Below, piece after piece: positions 1-5,813 of a DNA stretch of 7,208 nt (within the stretch, counting starts at the first letter, position 1; each line of letters begins with the position of its first letter). Below the pieces are notes generated by a model that had not been told where the DNA came from, made no database searches, and saw nothing but the letters and a program-made list of their open reading frames with translations. Position numbers and translations under genes: made by a program. The DNA comes from JASFEQ01 sp050122535. GTDB lineage: Bacteria; Desulfobacterota; DSM-4660; Desulfatiglandales; HGW-15. The stretch covers positions 1 through 7,208 of the forward strand of contig JASFIT010000244.1 in assembly GCA_050122535.1 (NCBI GenBank), written 5' to 3'.

Positions 1-1302
1 GTCTCAGGAGGGCCTGACTCGGTATGCCTTCTCCATATTCTACACGAACTCAGGGGGGAGCTGGAAATCAGGTTAGTGGTGGCCCATTATGACCACGGGC
101 TCAGGGAGAAAGAAGATGAGACCGAGACGCGGTTTGTCCGACGTCTCGCCTCGTCCATGGCCCTTCCCTTTGAGAGCGAAAAAGCCTCCTTGCTCAAGGA
201 AGGCATCGCATCTTCGTTGGAGGAAAGGGCTAGGAATGCACGATATGCGTTTTTTGAAAGGTTAAAGGATAGGCTGTGTGCCCAAAAGATTGCCGTAGGC
301 CATAATCTAAACGACCAGGCGGAGACAGTCCTCATGAGGCTTTTGAGGGGCAGCGGCCCCTCTGGTCTAACCGGTATTCCCCCGTCCAGGGAGCATACGA
401 TCATCAGGCCGTTGATTGAAATCAGACGAGAGGAAATTGAATCCTACTTGAAGGCTAGAGGGCTTACATATGTGATAGACAGTTCTAATCTTCGAACCGA
501 TTATCTGAGAAACAAAATCAGGCTGGAACTCTTGCCGCGGCTGCTGGAATACCAACCCAGGCTTATAGATCATTTGGGGCAGTTGGCCTCCATCATCGGG
601 GGTGATAATAAGTATCTGGAAACTCAGGCAGAAGACTGGGTAGCGAGGGAGGCCGAACAAAAGCCTGAAGGAGATATTTTGATACCCGTACCCTCTTTTA
701 TTGACCTCCCACAGCCTATTAGGAACCGAGTGACCAGACACCTGCTAAGAAAAATGGGCAAAAACCTTCGCAGAATAGACTATGGTCATATTGAATCCGT
801 GTACATTCTGGCCAAGAGCAGGAATCCACAAGGCCTTTTGAATCTCCCTAATGGGCTCACAGTCAAACGGGTATATGACAGGTTGGCCTTCATGGCCGGC
901 GATGCTGACAAACCAGTTGAATTCCATTACCGCTTGGAAGGTGTGGGCACCTATTATCTTGAAGAGATCGGACGATCCATAACCCTCGTGGAAATAGAGC
1001 GGGATGTGGTTTTGAGTTGGCCGAATCAGGCGTGGACGGCATATCTGGATGCTGAGAAGCTTCAGTATCCATTGATATTAAGAACCTTCAAGCCAGGGGA
1101 TAGATTTGTCCCCCTTGGAATGAATGGCCAAAAAAAGATAAAGGACTTTTTCATAGACCTTAAAATCCCATCCGAGACGCGGGCCTCCACACCCATATTG
1201 GTGAGTCAAGATACGCCTGCCTGGGTTTGCGGTCACCGGATTGACGATAGATTCAAGGTCACATCAGAGACAAGAAAAATCCTAAAAGTAGCTATTTACT
1301 GA
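1..1302 (+). CDS. tilS: tRNA(Ile)-lysidine synthetase, 5'-truncated by window edge
   Basis: TilS uses ATP and lysine to convert the wobble cytidine of the CAU-anticodon tRNA-Ile to lysidine, so that the tRNA reads AUA and is charged with isoleucine. It is cytoplasmic and normally essential. The reading frame is open from base 1, giving 433 visible residues. The first of these, VSGGPDS, is the PP-loop ATP-pyrophosphatase motif that lies near the N-terminus of the family, so only some 20-30 residues and the true start should be missing. The GTG at 76 is internal. Further family signatures are VAHYDHGLR (visible residues 27-35), HNLNDQAET (101-109), the DSSN...RNKIR segment (about 160-174), and the C-terminal domain with KPGDRFVPLGM followed by KKIKDFFIDLKIP (about 364-389). 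The family is typically 430-470 aa, so the gene looks intact. It ends with TGA and converges on speD 269 nt away. Confidence 0.96.
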   Translation, partial: VSGGPDSVCLLHILHELRGELEIRLVVAHYDHGLREKEDETETRFVRRLASSMALPFESEKASLLKEGIASSLEERARNARYAFFERLKDRLCAQKIAVGHNLNDQAETVLMRLLRGSGPSGLTGIPPSREHTIIRPLIEIRREEIESYLKARGLTYVIDSSNLRTDYLRNKIRLELLPRLLEYQPRLIDHLGQLASIIGGDNKYLETQAEDWVAREAEQKPEGDILIPVPSFIDLPQPIRNRVTRHLLRKMGKNLRRIDYGHIESVYILAKSRNPQGLLNLPNGLTVKRVYDRLAFMAGDADKPVEFHYRLEGVGTYYLEEIGRSITLVEIERDVVLSWPNQAWTAYLDAEKLQYPLILRTFKPGDRFVPLGMNGQKKIKDFFIDLKIPSETRASTPILVSQDTPAWVCGHRIDDRFKVTSETRKILKVAIY

Positions 1303-1370
1303 CTCCATCTCTTTAGGCTTATTGTCAAGGCGATGTGGTATTCTTTTGTCTTCCAAGTATTGGCGTGGTG

Positions 1371-1424
1371 GTCTACTGGCGCACTGGATTCTTTAGAATT
1401 GAACCGCGCTCTATTTCAGTAGAC
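1371..1424. repeat. Inverted repeat / candidate structured RNA
   Basis: GTCTACTG at 1371-1378 is a perfect inverted copy of CAGTAGAC at 1417-1424. Directly inside the left arm is GCGC (1379-1382), which can pair with GCGC at 1406-1409 and leave a 7-nt bulge on one side. An inner ATTC-TTTA-GAAT hairpin could form in the apical part. The predicted fold is a long bulged stem-loop on either strand. No U-tract follows on either strand, so it is not a standard intrinsic terminator. It could be a small RNA, a 3'-end processing structure for tilS or speD mRNA, or a miniature mobile-element remnant. I do not recognise the family. Confidence 0.4.
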
Positions 1425-1459
1425 TATAAGAATTTCAAGCGATCAATCAGGGACTTGAA

Positions 1460-1621
1460 TTGAGGAAAAAAAGGTATACGGAACCCTCTAGGTTCAGGCT
1501 GCAACCCGTTCCTGAAGGTCGTAGGAAGGTGGATTCTCGGAGGGCAAACAAACAGAAGCCGGATCGGTCAGTCAACCCGCTTCTTGTTTATAGTTTATCT
1601 CCCCTTCCAGGTAGTCCATGA
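1460..1621 (+). CDS. Weak candidate small basic ORF (53 codons)
   Basis: A TTG codon at 1460, preceded by a weak GGGA about 7 nt upstream, opens a 53-codon frame ending in TGA at 1619-1621. The predicted peptide is strongly basic in its first 40 residues (it begins LRKKRYTEPSRF and contains EGRRKVDSRR), with about 14 Lys or Arg. It has no predicted membrane segment and I recognise no family. Its last 50 nt run antisense over the 3' end of speD, which makes this part at least likely to be a shadow frame. A possible promoter (TTGAAC at 1399, TATAAG at 1425) has an over-long 20-nt spacer. Most likely it is a chance ORF, and it is recorded only because it occupies an otherwise unexplained gap. 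Confidence 0.12.
   Translation: MRKKRYTEPSRFRLQPVPEGRRKVDSRRANKQKPDRSVNPLLVYSLSPLPGSP
1481..1495 (-). terminator. Possible weak terminator downstream of speD
   Basis: Read on the minus strand, a perfect 5-bp stem with a 5-nt loop (GAACC-TAGAG-GGTTC) lies 77 nt past the speD stop and is followed, after 8 nt, by seven T (complement of 1466-1472). The gap between stem and T-run and the short stem make this a poor intrinsic terminator, but it is the best candidate at the end of the minus-strand block. Confidence 0.25.
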
Positions 1622-1970
1622 ATCCTCTTTTCTGAAGTGTAATCTTGGGGCTCTTGGCACCAAAGAACCGGACCAGGTATTGGTAGGCCTTTCGATGTTC
1701 CATGTGGTGACCACAGGTCTCAAAGGTCACAGCAGCGTAATTAAACTCCGGCCACGTGTGAACGGCGATGTGAGACTCAGCAATGGTTACAGTACCGCTA
1801 ACCCCCCACGGTTTAAAGGTATGAAACGAGTGCCCTATCACTTCGGCTCCCATGAGTTCAGCTGCCTTCAGCATCCCCTCCTTAATCTCTTCTTTGTGGG
1901 TAAGCCTCTCGTGATCGCACTCATAGAGATCTATGAGAACGAGGTCTAACAGGGCATACAATTTCCTCAC
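1572..1970 (-). CDS. speD: S-adenosylmethionine decarboxylase proenzyme
   Basis: SpeD decarboxylates AdoMet to provide the aminopropyl donor for spermidine synthesis. It is a pyruvoyl enzyme that self-cleaves into two chains. The motif GVSGTVTIAESHIAVHTWPE carries the cleavage site, between Glu65 and Ser66 in the 132-residue reading. His71 and Cys86 (FETCG) sit 5 and 20 residues after the serine, the spacing of the processing and catalytic His and Cys in the short prokaryotic class. The frame opens with GTG (1968-1970), but its AAGGGG Shine-Dalgarno abuts the codon. A TTG at 1959-1961 has GGGGGTGAGG just upstream and gives a 129-aa protein whose serine becomes residue 63, as I recall for the Thermotoga maritima enzyme. 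That start is at least as likely. No ATG lies upstream in frame. A strong promoter precedes the gene. No spermidine synthase gene is in view. Confidence 0.95.
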   Translation of the reverse strand: MRKLYALLDLVLIDLYECDHERLTHKEEIKEGMLKAAELMGAEVIGHSFHTFKPWGVSGTVTIAESHIAVHTWPEFNYAAVTFETCGHHMEHRKAYQYLVRFFGAKSPKITLQKRGFMDYLEGEINYKQEAG

Positions 1971-2092
1971 CCCCTTACTATTTTGATTTACGTGTTGAAG
2001 TTCCCAACTCCTTTCAAAACAATCCTCTTTCCATGGTGGATTGCCCGGTAAGCCCGGAAGATTTTAAGGGTTTGACCCGAAGATGAGGGCGG
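1971..2092 (-). promoter_or_regulatory. speD mRNA leader with small repeats
   Basis: From a start site expected near 2086, the speD transcript would carry a leader of about 115 nt. In it I see a GGGT-CAA-ACCC mini-hairpin (2068-2078) and an exact direct repeat CCGGGC-TTA-CCGGGC (2043-2057). Closer to the gene is a purine-rich GAAAGGAG without a nearby start codon (around 2010-2017). No known riboswitch consensus is recognisable. Whether the leader regulates anything is unknown. Confidence 0.3.
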
Positions 2093-2121
2093 AGTATATG
2101 CCAAACTTTATGTCAGGTCAA
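2093..2121 (-). promoter_or_regulatory. Sigma70-type promoter for speD
   Basis: On the minus strand TTGACC (complement of 2116-2121) is separated by exactly 17 nt from TATACT (complement of 2093-2098). This is a near-consensus vegetative promoter, with the predicted start near 2086. It lies just past the mtnA stop, so speD can be transcribed independently of the genes upstream. The match is seen directly; its activity is inferred. Confidence 0.7.
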
Positions 2122-2129
2122 GAACTTAT

Positions 2130-3170
2130 CTACGCCTTCTGAAAAAACTTCCTTATTTGAGACCTGAAAGGAGGCCTTATGACGCCTTTCTCCGTAATAA
2201 TGGCTGACACATACCTGTTTGGCGTGACATCAAATGCGGGGTTGACGGCCTTGACACCCGGCGGTCCAATCTCTTTATTTCGGAAATGACTTATCTCCTC
2301 AGGATTTCTCTCTTCGACCGGGATCTCCTCGCCAGATCGAATGCCCAAATCGATGGTGGAGAGGGGGGCAGCCACGTAGAAGGGGATCCTATTCTCCTTT
2401 GCCAATACAGCGACCTGATAGGTCCCTATCTTATTGGCCACATCTCCGTTTGCCGCTATCCTGTCCGCCCCGGTGATGACCAAGTCCACCTTTCTCTGCT
2501 GCATGAACGATCCAGCCGCGTTGTCGGTAATCACGGTGACAGGAATACCATCCTGCATCAATTCAAAGGCTGTTAGGCGAAGCCCCTGGAACCAAGGCCT
2601 GGTTTCATCCGCCAACACCTCTACCAGTTTGTTTGCCTCACGGGCCGCCCTGACCACACCCAACGCTGTCCCGTATCCCCCGGTGGCCAGCGATCCTGCA
2701 TTACAGTGGGTTAAAATGCTCGCCCTTCTCGGCACAAGCTTTTGTCCATGTTTGCCTATTCTTCGGTTGATCTCTATATCTTCTGCGAGAATCTTCTCCG
2801 ACTCATGCCTGAGGGCCTTTTTGATCTCCTCTACAGACCTTGTGGTCATTTTCTCCACCAATCGTGACATCCTGTCTACGGCCCATTTCAGGTTCACCGC
2901 GGTGGGTCGAGCCTTTTCCATCTGGTTTGCCATCTTTCTGAACTGCTTTTTGAAGGCATGGAAGGAGTTAGTCCTTATGGTTTCAGCCCCTGATGCCAAA
3001 CCCATAGCAGCTGCCACGCCTATGGCTGGGGCACCCCTGATGACCATCTTTTCAATCGCCTTTATAACATCCCTGTACCCCAGGCATGTATACCATTCGA
3101 TCTTTCCAGGGATCTTTCTCTGGTCAATCATTCGAATACGCTTGCCATCCCATTCTATGGTCGGAATCAT
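2130..3170 (-). CDS. mtnA: S-methyl-5-thioribose-1-phosphate isomerase
   Basis: MtnA converts methylthioribose-1-phosphate to methylthioribulose-1-phosphate in salvage of the methylthioadenosine left by polyamine synthesis. The eIF2B-alpha-like fold is evident from RGAPAIG (residues 45-51), THCNAGSLATGGYGTALG (154-171), DETRPWFQGLRLTAFEL (188-204), ITDNAAG (214-220) and ITGADRIAANGDVANKIGTY (232-251). Cys156 and Asp236 correspond to the catalytic Cys and Asp of characterised isomerases. I chose the ATG at 3168-3170 (346 aa) because it has a GGGGGGA ribosome-binding site 7 nt upstream and gives the usual N-terminus; a TTG at 3191 would add seven residues containing that site. Archaeal paralogues act as ribose-1,5-bisphosphate isomerases, but the neighbouring speD favours the salvage role. 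No methylthioribose kinase, phosphorylase or dehydratase gene is visible nearby. Confidence 0.95.
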   Translation of the reverse strand: MIPTIEWDGKRIRMIDQRKIPGKIEWYTCLGYRDVIKAIEKMVIRGAPAIGVAAAMGLASGAETIRTNSFHAFKKQFRKMANQMEKARPTAVNLKWAVDRMSRLVEKMTTRSVEEIKKALRHESEKILAEDIEINRRIGKHGQKLVPRRASILTHCNAGSLATGGYGTALGVVRAAREANKLVEVLADETRPWFQGLRLTAFELMQDGIPVTVITDNAAGSFMQQRKVDLVITGADRIAANGDVANKIGTYQVAVLAKENRIPFYVAAPLSTIDLGIRSGEEIPVEERNPEEISHFRNKEIGPPGVKAVNPAFDVTPNRYVSAIITEKGVIRPPFRSQIRKFFQKA

Positions 3171-3203
3171 GAAATGTCCCCCCTGGCACAACCGGTGGTA
3201 TAT

Positions 3204-3248
3204 TTACCCGCTCGCTTGTTTAAACAAAATCAATCCTCTCAAGGACAT
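3204..3248 (-). CDS. Candidate 14-codon leader ORF upstream of mtnA
   Basis: The upstream copy of the repeat provides GGGGG, four bases and an ATG (3246-3248), opening MSLRGLILFKQASG followed by TAA. The stop lies 33 nt before the mtnA ATG. The peptide is short, with a hydrophobic core (GLILF), and has no run of Met or of any amino acid that would suggest classic attenuation. It may be translated because its start signals mirror those of mtnA, or it may be a by-product of the duplication. Confidence is low. Confidence 0.25.
   Translation of the reverse strand: MSLRGLILFKQASG
3216..3227. promoter_or_regulatory. Perfect palindrome, possible operator
   Basis: TTGTTTAAACAA is an exact 12-bp inverted repeat 46 nt upstream of the mtnA start. 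It overlaps the -35 part of a weak promoter-like pair (TTGTTT, 17 nt, AATATA). This is the geometry of a repressor site, but a 12-bp AT-rich palindrome can arise by chance and it lies inside the candidate leader ORF. Confidence 0.25.
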
Positions 3249-3369
3249 GAAACCCCCAGGCACAACCGAGCCATGGGGGAGAGGGAGGCGGGAGATTCTG
3301 AAACCGGGGACCCCCGTAGGGTAGGGAATCCAAGCGCGGCGCAGTAAAAGTGCCGTTTCTTGATGGAAA

Positions 3370-4443
3370 CTACTCGATTTTTTCTCGCCACCCATAGGGA
3401 TCCTCCTTCTCCCCATACTGGATGGCTACGATCTCATTGTATAGCTTCTGGGAGAGTTCGCCCATTTTGCCCCCAGCCACAACGTGGTCTTCTCCCCTGT
3501 AATTTATCTGACCCACTGGGGATATGACGGCCGCTGTTCCCGTGCCAAACGCCTCCTTCAGTCTTCCGTCTTTGGCTCCGGCGATGACCTCATCTATGGA
3601 GAGGGATCTCTCGGACATCTTCATGCCCCAGTCCTTTACCATGTGGATAACAGAGTCCCTCGTGACCCCGGGCAGGATACTCCCCGTCAGGGGTGCCGTA
3701 ATCACTTCCTCCTCGATCACGAAGAACATGTTCATGGTGCCCACCTCTTCCACATATTTCCGCTCATTGGCATCGAGCCACAGCACCTGGGTAAATCCCT
3801 TTTCATTTGCCTCTTTGGCCGCCAACAAGCTCCCTGCGTAATTGCCGGCCGCCTTGGCCTCACCCGTACTCCCCACAGCAGTACGAATGTATCTGTCCTC
3901 CACAAGAATCTTAATCGGATTGAGACCTTCCGGGTAATAGGCCCCCACCGGGCCGATGATAATGAAACAGAGATATTCACTGGCCCAGCGGACACCAAGG
4001 TGTGGCTCGCTGGCCAGCATGGTGGGCCTTATATAGAGAGAGGTGCCTTCGCTGTGAGGTATCCATTCTTTGTCCAACAAAATGAGCTTTTTCATCCCCT
4101 CCATGACCAGATCAATATCCACTTCCGGCATGACGAGCCTCGTGGCAGACCGGTTGAATCTCTTGAAATTATCCCTCGGACGGAACAGATAAATGCCGCC
4201 GTCTTGGCCCCGATAAGCCTTCAGCCCCTCGAATATCAGCTGTCCATAATGCAGAGACATGGCAGCAGGATTGATATGCAAATCGCTAAAAGGCACTATT
4301 CTGGCATCAAACCATCCCTTTCCCTCCTCATAGTCCATGAGGAACATATGGTCCGAGTAGATATCGCCGAATCCCAATTTGGATTCATCTTTGGGTCTTT
4401 CCTTTAACTGGTCGGGCTTCGCAGGGGTAACTTTAATTTCCAT
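3370..4443 (-). CDS. ilvE: Branched-chain amino acid aminotransferase (BCAT type)
   Basis: A fold-type IV, pyridoxal-phosphate aminotransferase that interconverts valine, leucine and isoleucine with their 2-oxo acids, with glutamate/2-oxoglutarate as partner. At 357 aa it belongs to the longer BCAT subgroup (mitochondrial/YbgE-like) rather than the roughly 305-aa E. coli IlvE type. Signatures are FEGLKAYRGQDG (71-82), FRPRDNFKRFNRSA (87-100), YIRPTMLASEPHLG (137-150), TGEAKAAGNYAGSLLA (193-208) with Lys197 as the cofactor lysine, EEVGTMNMFFV (232-242) and the phosphate-binding GTGTAAVISPV (300-310). ATG 4441-4443 is preceded by GGAGAGGAG about 6 nt away, so the start is secure. Because mtnA and speD follow on the same strand, it may also transaminate 2-oxo-4-methylthiobutyrate to methionine, as BCAT-type enzymes do in Bacillus. 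That is inference. Confidence 0.93.
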   Translation of the reverse strand: MEIKVTPAKPDQLKERPKDESKLGFGDIYSDHMFLMDYEEGKGWFDARIVPFSDLHINPAAMSLHYGQLIFEGLKAYRGQDGGIYLFRPRDNFKRFNRSATRLVMPEVDIDLVMEGMKKLILLDKEWIPHSEGTSLYIRPTMLASEPHLGVRWASEYLCFIIIGPVGAYYPEGLNPIKILVEDRYIRTAVGSTGEAKAAGNYAGSLLAAKEANEKGFTQVLWLDANERKYVEEVGTMNMFFVIEEEVITAPLTGSILPGVTRDSVIHMVKDWGMKMSERSLSIDEVIAGAKDGRLKEAFGTGTAAVISPVGQINYRGEDHVVAGGKMGELSQKLYNEIVAIQYGEKEDPYGWREKIE

Positions 4444-4496
4444 GGCTCACTCCTCTCCGTTTGGCCACGCCCATCATTCCACTATTCCAATTGTGA

Positions 4497-4571
4497 CCTG
4501 CCCGCCATTCCATCCTCCGTAGCAGGCTACTGCGGAGGACGGGCGCGAGCCGCTCAGGCGAGGCAGGCGGG
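4497..4571. repeat. GC-rich palindromic REP/MITE-like element
   Basis: The 143-nt spacer between sufB and the aminotransferase gene contains a 75-nt structured block. At its core TCCTCCG (4513-4519) pairs with CGGAGGA (4533-4539), and the intervening bases continue the stem with one wobble and one mismatch. CCCG (4501-4504) can pair with CGGG (4540-4543). The outer CCTGCC (4497-4502) matches GGCAGG (4562-4567), or CCCGCC (4501-4506) matches GGCGGG (4566-4571). It resembles the intergenic GC-rich palindromes dispersed in many environmental genomes. It lies past the sufB stop, where it may stabilise or end that transcript. Only one copy is present here. Confidence 0.6.
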
Positions 4572-4586
4572 GCGAAGCGAACTAAA

Positions 4587-5813
4587 TTACATCACATCTT
4601 TATCACTTTCTTCGATGGCTCTGTCAATTTCTGCCTTTAATGGAGCAGGTAATCCGGGAATATCCACGCTCAAGAATCCCCGCACAATGGTGGAAGTGGC
4701 CTCGTCTTCGCTAAGCCCCCTGGACATCAAATAGGCGATCTCTTCCTGCGCGATCTTGCCCACGGCCGCCTCATGGGACAGTTCCACATCATCCACATCC
4801 CCCTCCAATTCGGGTATGGCGTGAATAAGTCCACCATTCAGGAGCAGTCCACGACACTCCAGATGGGCCTTTACCCCAGGGACTTTCCCGATCAAGTGTC
4901 CTCTTGCGATGATCTTTCCACCATTACTGATGGTTCTCGCCACAATTTCAGCACGAGTCCTTTCTTCCTTAAGAAAGACCCTGCCCCCCACATCATATTC
5001 AGATCCAGGATGCCCGACAATGATGCTATAGAACCGCGCAACAGCATCTTTTCCCACCAGGTGGGTGGTAGGATACATCTGGAGAGTGCGCAGGGGTTTC
5101 ATACATATAAAGTTACTTAAGAAAAGTCCCCCCTCCTCCACCTGCGCCACGGAGCGGGGCCGTACCTGCATCTCCTCTGCCCAATTATGAATCATGGTAA
5201 AAGAGACTTTGGCGTTCTTCTTCACAAAGAATTCCGAGACACCCACGTGCAGACCTCTTCTCATATGAGGCGACGTGGAACAACCCGTAATGATATGAAC
5301 CTCGGAGTTCTCCTCCGCAATGACGATATTGTGAACATTTTGCTGCAATCCATCCTTGTCCAGATAAAGGCAGGCCTGTATGGGATAAACGGATCTGCTT
5401 CCGGGTAGCGCCCGGATAACATAGCCGTCATGCAATCCGAGCTCTGCTGCAGAGGTGTACTTATCCGTATCCACATCCACCAGTTTCCAATAATAATCCT
5501 TAATCCAATCGTTCGCCTCCAGAGCTCTCTGGATGGGGATCACTTCGATCCCATCCTGACGGGTATGGCAATGGATCACCGATGTGTCCTTCTGAAAGAA
5601 AGTCCCGCTCCTTTCCTTTTGGGTCACATCCAGCCCAGACATGAGGAGCCTCTCCTGTTCTTTCTCGGGCAGGGTACAGAGCTCTTCATCCGCCAGATAA
5701 GAATGGGGTACAGGCGCATCATCAAAATCACCCAGATTTATGTCCTGGCCGAGCGCCGCCTTCTTTTTGGCGGCTTTGATGGCGTTTTCCTTCAACGCGT
5801 TTCTGTCATACAT
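4587..5813 (-). CDS. sufB: Fe-S cluster assembly scaffold protein SufB (SmsB-like)
   Basis: SufB-family beta-helix scaffold on which iron-sulfur clusters are built with the SufC ATPase in the cytoplasm. The protein (408 aa) is shorter than the roughly 495-aa E. coli SufB. It has a short N-terminal helix-rich segment, a long beta-solenoid core and the diagnostic C-terminus: AHLECRGLLL (Cys320, matching the E. coli SufB cysteine of the QCDSML segment), LSHEAAVGKI (His347, Glu348), and EEIAYLMSRGLSEDEA with IVRGFL (358-381). ATG 5811-5813 is chosen over GTG 5820-5822 because AGGAG lies 8 nt from the ATG and would nearly abut the GTG. It overlaps the sufC end by 22 nt, indicating coupled translation. 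With no sufD, sufS, sufU or sufE adjacent, it probably forms a SufB2C2 complex of the minimal SUF-like type. The order sufC then sufB supports this. Confidence 0.93.
   Translation of the reverse strand: MYDRNALKENAIKAAKKKAALGQDINLGDFDDAPVPHSYLADEELCTLPEKEQERLLMSGLDVTQKERSGTFFQKDTSVIHCHTRQDGIEVIPIQRALEANDWIKDYYWKLVDVDTDKYTSAAELGLHDGYVIRALPGSRSVYPIQACLYLDKDGLQQNVHNIVIAEENSEVHIITGCSTSPHMRRGLHVGVSEFFVKKNAKVSFTMIHNWAEEMQVRPRSVAQVEEGGLFLSNFICMKPLRTLQMYPTTHLVGKDAVARFYSIIVGHPGSEYDVGGRVFLKEERTRAEIVARTISNGGKIIARGHLIGKVPGVKAHLECRGLLLNGGLIHAIPELEGDVDDVELSHEAAVGKIAQEEIAYLMSRGLSEDEATSTIVRGFLSVDIPGLPAPLKAEIDRAIEESDKDVM

Larger units (their letters stand above)
1303..1571. other. Convergent intergenic region, tilS to speD
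   Basis: This 269-nt gap separates the 3' ends of two convergent genes. It holds no recognisable tRNA, known riboswitch or strong intrinsic terminator. What can be seen is a 54-nt hairpin-forming inverted repeat (1371-1424), a small dyad GAACC-CTCTA-GGTTC (1481-1495), a run of seven A at 1466-1472 and a weak basic small ORF beginning at 1460. Each is listed separately where it merits it. Confidence 0.6.
3168..3268 (-). repeat. Imperfect direct repeat covering mtnA initiation region
   Basis: On the minus strand CGGTTGTGCC, one variable base, five or six G, then TTTCATG occurs twice: at 3268-3246 and at 3194-3168. The second copy supplies the ribosome-binding site and ATG of mtnA and has four extra bases (GACA) before TTTCATG. 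The first supplies the same arrangement to a 14-codon frame. This looks like a local duplication of a translation-start segment. Confidence 0.6.
3171..3369 (-). promoter_or_regulatory. Spacer between aminotransferase gene and mtnA
   Basis: This 199-nt gap reads, on the minus strand, from the aminotransferase stop to the mtnA start. It contains two small hairpins just past the stop (GTTTC/GAAAC at 3355-3370 and CGGCGC/GTGCCG at 3337-3355), neither followed by a minus-strand U-tract. After these come a G/C-rich stretch around 3300-3316, a possible 14-codon ORF, a perfect 12-bp palindrome and a duplicated initiation region, listed separately. A weak promoter, TTGTTT with a 17-nt spacer to AATATA, overlaps the palindrome. 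No SAM riboswitch consensus is recognisable. Confidence 0.4.

Noticed and set aside
76..78. GTG at 76 as the tilS start
   Set aside because: The frame is open upstream to base 1 and encodes the essential SGGPDS ATP-binding loop, so the GTG is internal.
1365..1424. tRNA-like appearance on the minus strand: 8-bp terminal stem followed by CACCA, with an internal GGTTCAATTC
   Set aside because: The element is too short for a tRNA, the CCA is offset from the discriminator position, and no D-arm, anticodon arm or proper T-arm can be drawn.
2434..3324. Long plus-strand open frame (296 codons) opposite mtnA
   Set aside because: It is antisense to a well-supported mtnA gene and its translation resembles no protein family; it is a shadow of the mtnA codon pattern.
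3337..3361. Plus-strand hairpin CGGCGC/GTGCCG followed by TTTCTT, terminator-like
   Set aside because: No plus-strand gene lies upstream, the T-run is interrupted, and on the minus strand no T-run follows the stem.
3171..3369. SAM-responsive riboswitch upstream of mtnA, expected for methionine salvage genes
   Set aside because: None of the conserved SAM-I or SAM-II core sequences could be found in this spacer.
3204..3416. Minus-strand 70-codon frame spanning the aminotransferase 3' end and the spacer
   Set aside because: It overlaps the aminotransferase gene in another frame, and its N-terminal part is arbitrary. Only the last 14 codons, which have their own ribosome-binding site, were kept as a low-confidence candidate.
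3484..4407. Long plus-strand open frame (307 codons) opposite the aminotransferase gene
   Set aside because: The minus-strand frame carries every BCAT motif; the plus-strand product has none and no suitable start signal.
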